The notes beneath the pieces were generated by a model, which was given only the letters and a program-made list of their open reading frames with translations, did no database searches and was not told the origin of the DNA. Below are positions 59,570 to 64,000 of a DNA stretch of 64,000 nucleotides, piece after piece. The position numbers and the translations under genes are program-made. Location: positions 30,688,831 to 30,752,830 of the forward strand of contig CM034607.1 of assembly GCA_020091685.1 (NCBI GenBank). The letters are read 5' to 3'. The stretch's first letter is position 1. Each line of letters opens with the position of its first letter. This DNA comes from Lutjanus erythropterus (taxonomy: Eukaryota; Chordata; Actinopteri; Lutjaniformes; Lutjanidae).

Positions 59570-62319
59570 CCCTACTGTATATCTCAGCACCCAGCGATTT
59601 TCTGGACAGGGAACTGAGAAAACTAAGTTCTCGTGTTTACCCAGAAGCATCTCTATGCTGAGTGTGATTTACTGGAGATGGTGGGAGCCGTGGGGATTTT
59701 GGTTTGGCTGATCTGTGACATTACAGAGCTGCTAACAACTCTGGATCCAACTCATGAAAAAAAGAGCAAGAGGACGAAGAAGAAGAGGAGGAGGAGGAGG
59801 AGGAAGCATGTAGAAACTGGCTGAGAAGCTGTAGTTTTTGGAAAGAAAACAAGTTCGATCTTCTCTCCCTAAACAAAAACAGAAACACTTCAAGCTCCAG
59901 CTGCTGCAGTTTGGGGGACTGAATGTGTGCAGGGCCGCTGCCAGCTACAGACCCTCTGAGCTCGACCGGAGCACTGACACATTAAATATCTATAATCCCT
60001 GCCAGGCTGTCGGGCTCCTGTCCTGCTCCGGGCCCCCTGAATGATTAAGGGGTTTCCCTCCCAGATGGCACCCCTCAACACGTGTAAGTGCAAGAACGCA
60101 AAGAAAAGTGCATGTGTGCTAAAAATCATCCTGCTGCTATGTCAGCAACTCTCAACAAACCAAAACTGAGAGAGAACAGAGAGAGAGAGAAAAAGTGCAG
60201 AGGAAGGAAAGATAGGAGAGTGAAAGACAGGAAGACAAGAGTTCAAGACCGAACTGTTTTCAGTAGAAAGATATTGTATTTTATATTTGACTGTCGTTCC
60301 TGCTGGTTGAACGCGGCTCAACAATGACTGTCTCTGACTGGGTTGTATCAACAAACAATTAATCTAAGATTAGTTCAGCAAAACTAAATTAAATCCAGAT
60401 TTAAATTAAGCAGAGCTCTGCTGCGATCTAACGAAAACGATCTAAAGTATCTATCTCTCATCTTAAAGTTCAGTAACAAATGTTACATTGTTTGCCAGCT
60501 CTCCAAAACGTTAACAAAATTATACAATGTCTCCTAGCGAGCTAAAAAGTTAACAAAATGATGGTGTCTTCAAGCTAACCAAAAAGTTAACAAAATGATA
60601 CAGTGTCTCCTAACGAGCTAAAATATTAACAAATGTTACATTGTCTTCTAGCTAGCTAAAAAGTTAACAAAATCTTACACTGTTTGATAGCCAGATAAGA
60701 AGTTTAAAAATTATACATTATTTGCTAGCTACCCTCCCAAAAAACAAAACCTAACAACCCAACGTTGTTTGCCAGATATTCAAAAAATTAGGTAGCCTAG
60801 TTAGCTGAGTCATGGTGGCTCGGCAGAGAAACTTTCTGCTCCTTTGAGAAAAACAGTGACTTTATGGAGCAATCTGGCTAAATAACAACACGAAATGGGG
60901 ACAACAACACAGCAAGAAACAAGAGACTGCCTCTCAGAAACAGTTTAAATTGATAAAGTGGAGTGAAAGAAAGACAGGATGCATCAGAAAACTCAGTCGT
61001 GTTGAGTCTGTTCCTGAACTCTCTTTGAGGATTTATTTTTTCTCAGTCCGTCACAAAAATGGCAGCAATTTTAGAAGTTAAACCTCCTCAAGAGTGCGAG
61101 TTTAAAGATAAAACTGGATTTTAAAATGGATTTTAAATTTGTAACAGAATTCAATTTAATCCCAGTTAAAAGTTAAAACTAAACTGAGGTTTAAAGTAAG
61201 GTTTAAATGTAATCTTTCTTCATATTAAGTTGAAAAGTTCAATAATTAATCTTTGTTGGTGCAACCCAGCCTTACTGTTTTAAGAAGGAATCAGAGAGCA
61301 GGAAGGATTTATTTTTATAAATCTATATAAACACCCACAGCATGTTGTATCAGTATATACTGTATTTCTGTTACAGACACATACACCAACATGTTTCAGC
61401 TCGGCTGTTTCCACTGGACACAAAATATCGACTCAGCAGCTAAAATTAAATATTAGTGTTAAGAGAGACAGGAAAGCACAAAAACAGTTTGGTCAAGAAC
61501 TGAATCAGCTTGGGCTTCGAAATAAAAGCATACTGTATTTTTGGTTTTACTGTAAGTTGGCAAAATACAGCAGTGGCACTCATGCTGAAAAAAGTATATT
61601 AAAAACTTTATTTAATTGGAAATATTGATGTTTTAAGACCTGTTTCCACCTCACAGTGTCTGCAGATTCTGTCTTTGAAACAGTTAATATAACTGGAAAT
61701 TTTATTTTTTGTCCTTGCTCTGCCTCAAAGTGTCTGAACGGTGTTTCTTTTTTGTTAGTTCATCTTCACCTTCCTATTCCTCAAATTTACTGCAGTTTAA
61801 ACTTTGCTCTGGAATTCTTTGTGTTTGGAGGACACATACTTTTCGCACGGTTTAACTATTTTCATCCCAGAATCCTCGTTCACCGTTTCTATGAACTTGG
61901 GAGCAGCAGAATCGCAAAACTGACATATTCTTATCACAAAATAATAATACAATCACAGGCTCTCTACAGCATCAGTGATTTCAGAGAGTCTCTGAAAATG
62001 TCATAGTACATGTTCAAGTGACAAAGCCTTCAGCAGCTGCAAGAATTATGATGGAACAAAGCAGGAAGTAAAGTGGCTCATATGGAGGGAATCAGGATGG
62101 ATGGGTTGACAAAACATTAGAGGACACCATTTATGTCATTTCAAACTGATGGTCAACTTTGTTTTTTAAGCAACTAGCAACTAGAAAAGATTATCAACTT
62201 CACAAATGAATATAACTGGGCTGACTGAATCCATAAGTCTCCATTTTCATTCATATGTGATTTATGAAATTCCAGTACTATACAGGGATCCCAGTGTGAA
62301 AAAAAACCTTCCAGTACAA
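59570..62319. other. Intergenic stretch with minisatellite, no gene seen
   Basis: The GAG/AGG-rich run at 59770-59812 produces an artificial Lys/Arg tail in one frame. The 60474 minisatellite is the main feature. A 116-codon plus frame at 61656-62006, rich in Phe and Ile, has no recognised domain. Confidence 0.5.
60474..60780. repeat. Minisatellite, 37-40 bp unit, about 7-8 diverged copies
   Basis: TTAAC (or TTAAA) recurs at 60511, 60550, 60587, 60626, 60664 and 60704, giving spacings of 39, 37, 39, 38 and 40. The unit reads about AGCTAAAAAGTTAACAAAAT, then GATACAGTGTCTCCTAGCG. Copies diverge more toward the right end. Confidence 0.85.
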
Positions 62320-62700
62320 CATTTTTACAAACTCCACATCCAAAATAATTTGGACGTTGTGTAAAACCTAAATTAACCTATATTCAGTTGAATAGAGTAC
62401 AAAGAAAAGATATTTAATGTTCAAACTGACAAACTTTCTGTGGTCTGATGAGTCCACAATTCAGATTGTTTTCACAAATCATGGACGTCATCTGTGAAGG
62501 CCCCATTAATGCTTAAAGGTACAAACAGGTTTTGGAGCAACATATGGAACATGTTGCAGGCATCAAATTCAGAATTAATGTATATTTATAAATGAAAATA
62601 ATCGTAATCAATCTGAATATTAAATGTCTTGTTTTTGTACTGTATTCACTTGAATATAGGTCGAAAAGTAATAGCAAATCATTGTAGTCGGGGGTTTGTA
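62320..62700 (+). mobile_element. Tc1-like non-autonomous derivative with internal deletion
   Basis: The left terminal repeat (CCAAAATAATTTGGACGTTG, then AACCTATATTCAGTTGAATA) and the right one (TTCACTTGAATATAGGTCGA ... GGGGGTTTGTA) are inverted copies of the same end. Between them are short scraps of transposase coding sequence: CTGTGGTCTGATGAGTCCAC and CATCTGTGAAGGCCCCATTA ... TTTTGGAGCAACATATG (the ICEG..NA..YIQVLEQHM region). It shares GGAACATGTTGCAGGCATCA with the relic at 56815-57262. Confidence 0.75.
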
Positions 62701-62754
62701 AAATAGCAGAAAATTACACATTTATATTGCATGTAAATGCTAAAGGATGCAAGG

Positions 62755-63010
62755 AGTTAGCATTAAGTTGGGAGGTCTGTAAGAGGAAGACTCTTGGGTA
62801 GCAACAGATCCCATTTTCATTCAGATATCTTGAGGTGAGAGGTCAAGGGACCTTTTTGAAAATGGCCATGCCAGTTTTCCCTTGCAAAACACTGGAGCGT
62901 TATTTAGCCCATTTTTCCCAACAAGCCAGTGTGACCTTAGGAATTATATTTCATATGATACCAGTGACTTCACTCTAGCTTTGAAACTTAACCCGCTAAA
63001 GCCTATAAAA
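62755..63010 (+). repeat. Dispersed repeat with TCAGATATCTTGAGGT
   Basis: CATTCAGATATCTTGAGGTG, then GGTCAAGGGACCTTTTTGAA, AAATGGCCATGCCAGTTTTC and, at the right, CTTCACTCTAGCTTTGAAAC with AACCCGCTAAAGCC. The order matches a widespread teleost repeat from memory. It runs into the (CA)n tract at 63025. Confidence 0.55.
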
Positions 63011-63024
63011 GACAGACATATGTA

Positions 63025-63031
63025 ACACACA

Positions 63032-63094
<63 letters not shown>
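63025..63094. repeat. (CA)n microsatellite
   Basis: About 34 CA units with one early TC interruption. Confidence 0.96.
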
Positions 63095-63095
<1 letters not shown>

Positions 63096-63159
63096 AAACC
63101 AAACGCGTGATCCCCTTCAGGATTACACCTGGCGGAGATAAAAACAACAAAGACACAGG

Positions 63160-64000
63160 AGCTGACTTTGGTCTAAATTCGCACTTTATTCCTAACACTT
63201 ACAGGTTTGTTTTGTCCCCGTTTCCCTGGCCCCCAAAACAACAGGCACACAGATAGCGATGAGTTAAGGGACAGTAGAGAACAGTTTCAAACCCAAACGT
63301 TTCCAACAGAATCAGGTTATAGAATCAACTCAGACAGAGAGAGCCTCGAGGTCAAAAAACAGCGTTATTGTAAGCATACTTCAAAAACAGAAAGAAGGAC
63401 CCCAAAAAACAGATACTAAAGCTTACAGAGCAGTGTTTGTCTCATCTTTTATGTTCATCACCACCATCATCATCATCATTAGGCTATATTAAAGAATACT
63501 TTTGGAGTTTACAGCCATCATAAAAACGTGGGCGTTGTACAATGCGGAGAAAAAAGAAAAAAAAAAATCAAGGTGAGAAGATACAGTGGAGCTCTTTGGT
63601 TTTCACTATTGAGGTTTTTTCTTTAGCAGTAAAATCTATCTTTGCTGTCCTCTTAACCTTTGGATTTAAGCTGCATTGTAGAAAAAATAGAAAGGAAAAT
63701 GTTTCTTTTTAAATTTCTCCTAAATAAATGAAAGATAACACGGGGCAAACAATATCGACTGAAGTTATTCTCTCCTTTTTTTCCCACTCTGTTATTATTA
63801 GGTACTACATTTTGTGTTCTCAAGGCCAAAAAAAGAGTCTCTTATATGTCACGGTGACTTGGAAAGTTGAGCATAGTAGTAAAATTAACATTCACAGCCA
63901 CAGAAGAAGAACTACAGTAGAAAACTGTCAAGGCCTGAAGTGCTCTTATTATCTGACAGTGTTTTTATATTGACGACAGGCGCTGGATACCTTTTATTTT
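63160..64000 (-). other. Candidate 3' UTR end of an off-window minus-strand gene
   Basis: Reading the minus strand, AATAAA occurs at 63190-63185 and is followed at 63160-63140 by a GU-rich stretch (TGTGTCTTTGTTGTTTTTA), the usual arrangement of a poly(A) site. The 800 bases before it (toward the right edge) have no recognised repeat apart from a short (CAT)n run at 63462-63479, and no protein similarity. AATAAA is frequent in AT-rich DNA, so this is a hint only. The gene cannot be named. Confidence 0.3.
63180..63190 (-). terminator. Possible polyadenylation signal
   Basis: AATAAA on the minus strand at 63190-63185, with a GU-rich element 25-45 bases beyond. No transcript evidence is available. 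Confidence 0.3.

Noticed and set aside
61656-62006. 116-codon plus frame rich in Phe and Ile
   Set aside because: AT-rich composition explains the hydrophobic residues; no transmembrane pattern or family match is convincing.

Overview
The window looks like vertebrate nuclear DNA, most likely from a ray-finned (teleost) fish. It is AT-rich, dense in (CA)n/(GT)n microsatellites and full of short dispersed repeats, Tc1-like transposon relics and an L2-type LINE scrap. There are no long open reading frames and no bacterial-style gene packing. The only host protein-coding gene I can support is split by introns. It is the 5' part of an ETS-family repressor gene on the minus strand, best matched to erf (ETS2 repressor factor). 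Exon 1 (31578-31557) encodes the short N-terminus MKTPGDT. Exon 2 (4212-3978) encodes the start of the mature region and most of the ETS DNA-binding domain. The two exons agree in splice phase (G|GG) and both have consensus splice sites. Exon 3 onward is not in the window and should lie beyond base 1.

Layout, left to right. 1-3977 is intron 2 (open at the left edge), holding microsatellites and one short ETS-like sequence shadow at 3191-3228. 3978-4212 is exon 2. 4213-31556 is a 27.3 kb intron 1 filled with AT-rich MITE-like relics, one or two foldback elements, microsatellites and a local duplication near 29.0-29.6 kb. 31.1-32.4 kb is a CpG-rich promoter and 5' UTR region around exon 1. It carries a perfect TCTCGCGAGA palindrome, a second near-palindrome abutting a TTCCGGAA ETS site, and a cluster of GTTAGC/GCTAAC hexamers. 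34.18-34.45 kb is a second CpG-rich patch with good splice signals on both strands, a candidate upstream alternative first exon or promoter.

From 34.5 kb to the right edge no host gene can be supported. This 29 kb holds nested non-autonomous elements: four foldback copies at 35.3, 41.4, 47.4 and 49.3 kb, an 'ACTTTTACT' repeat split by one of them, and a 1.46 kb element that contains an L2 LINE fragment. It also holds two Tc1-like relics, a 38-40 bp minisatellite, a 551 bp-offset local duplication, G-quadruplex-prone tracts and long purine/pyrimidine-skewed stretches. The last 0.8 kb may be the end of a 3' UTR of another minus-strand gene, because a reverse AATAAA with a GU-rich downstream element is present, but this is weak.

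I did not find a clearly new biological system. The points most worth a second look are the promoter architecture of erf (possible ETS self-regulation and a BANP/Kaiso-type palindrome inside intron 1), the 34.2-34.45 kb alternative-promoter candidate, the ETS-like shadow in intron 2, and the nested, hairpin-forming foldback family. Family names for repeats come from memory of teleost consensus sequences, without a database search.
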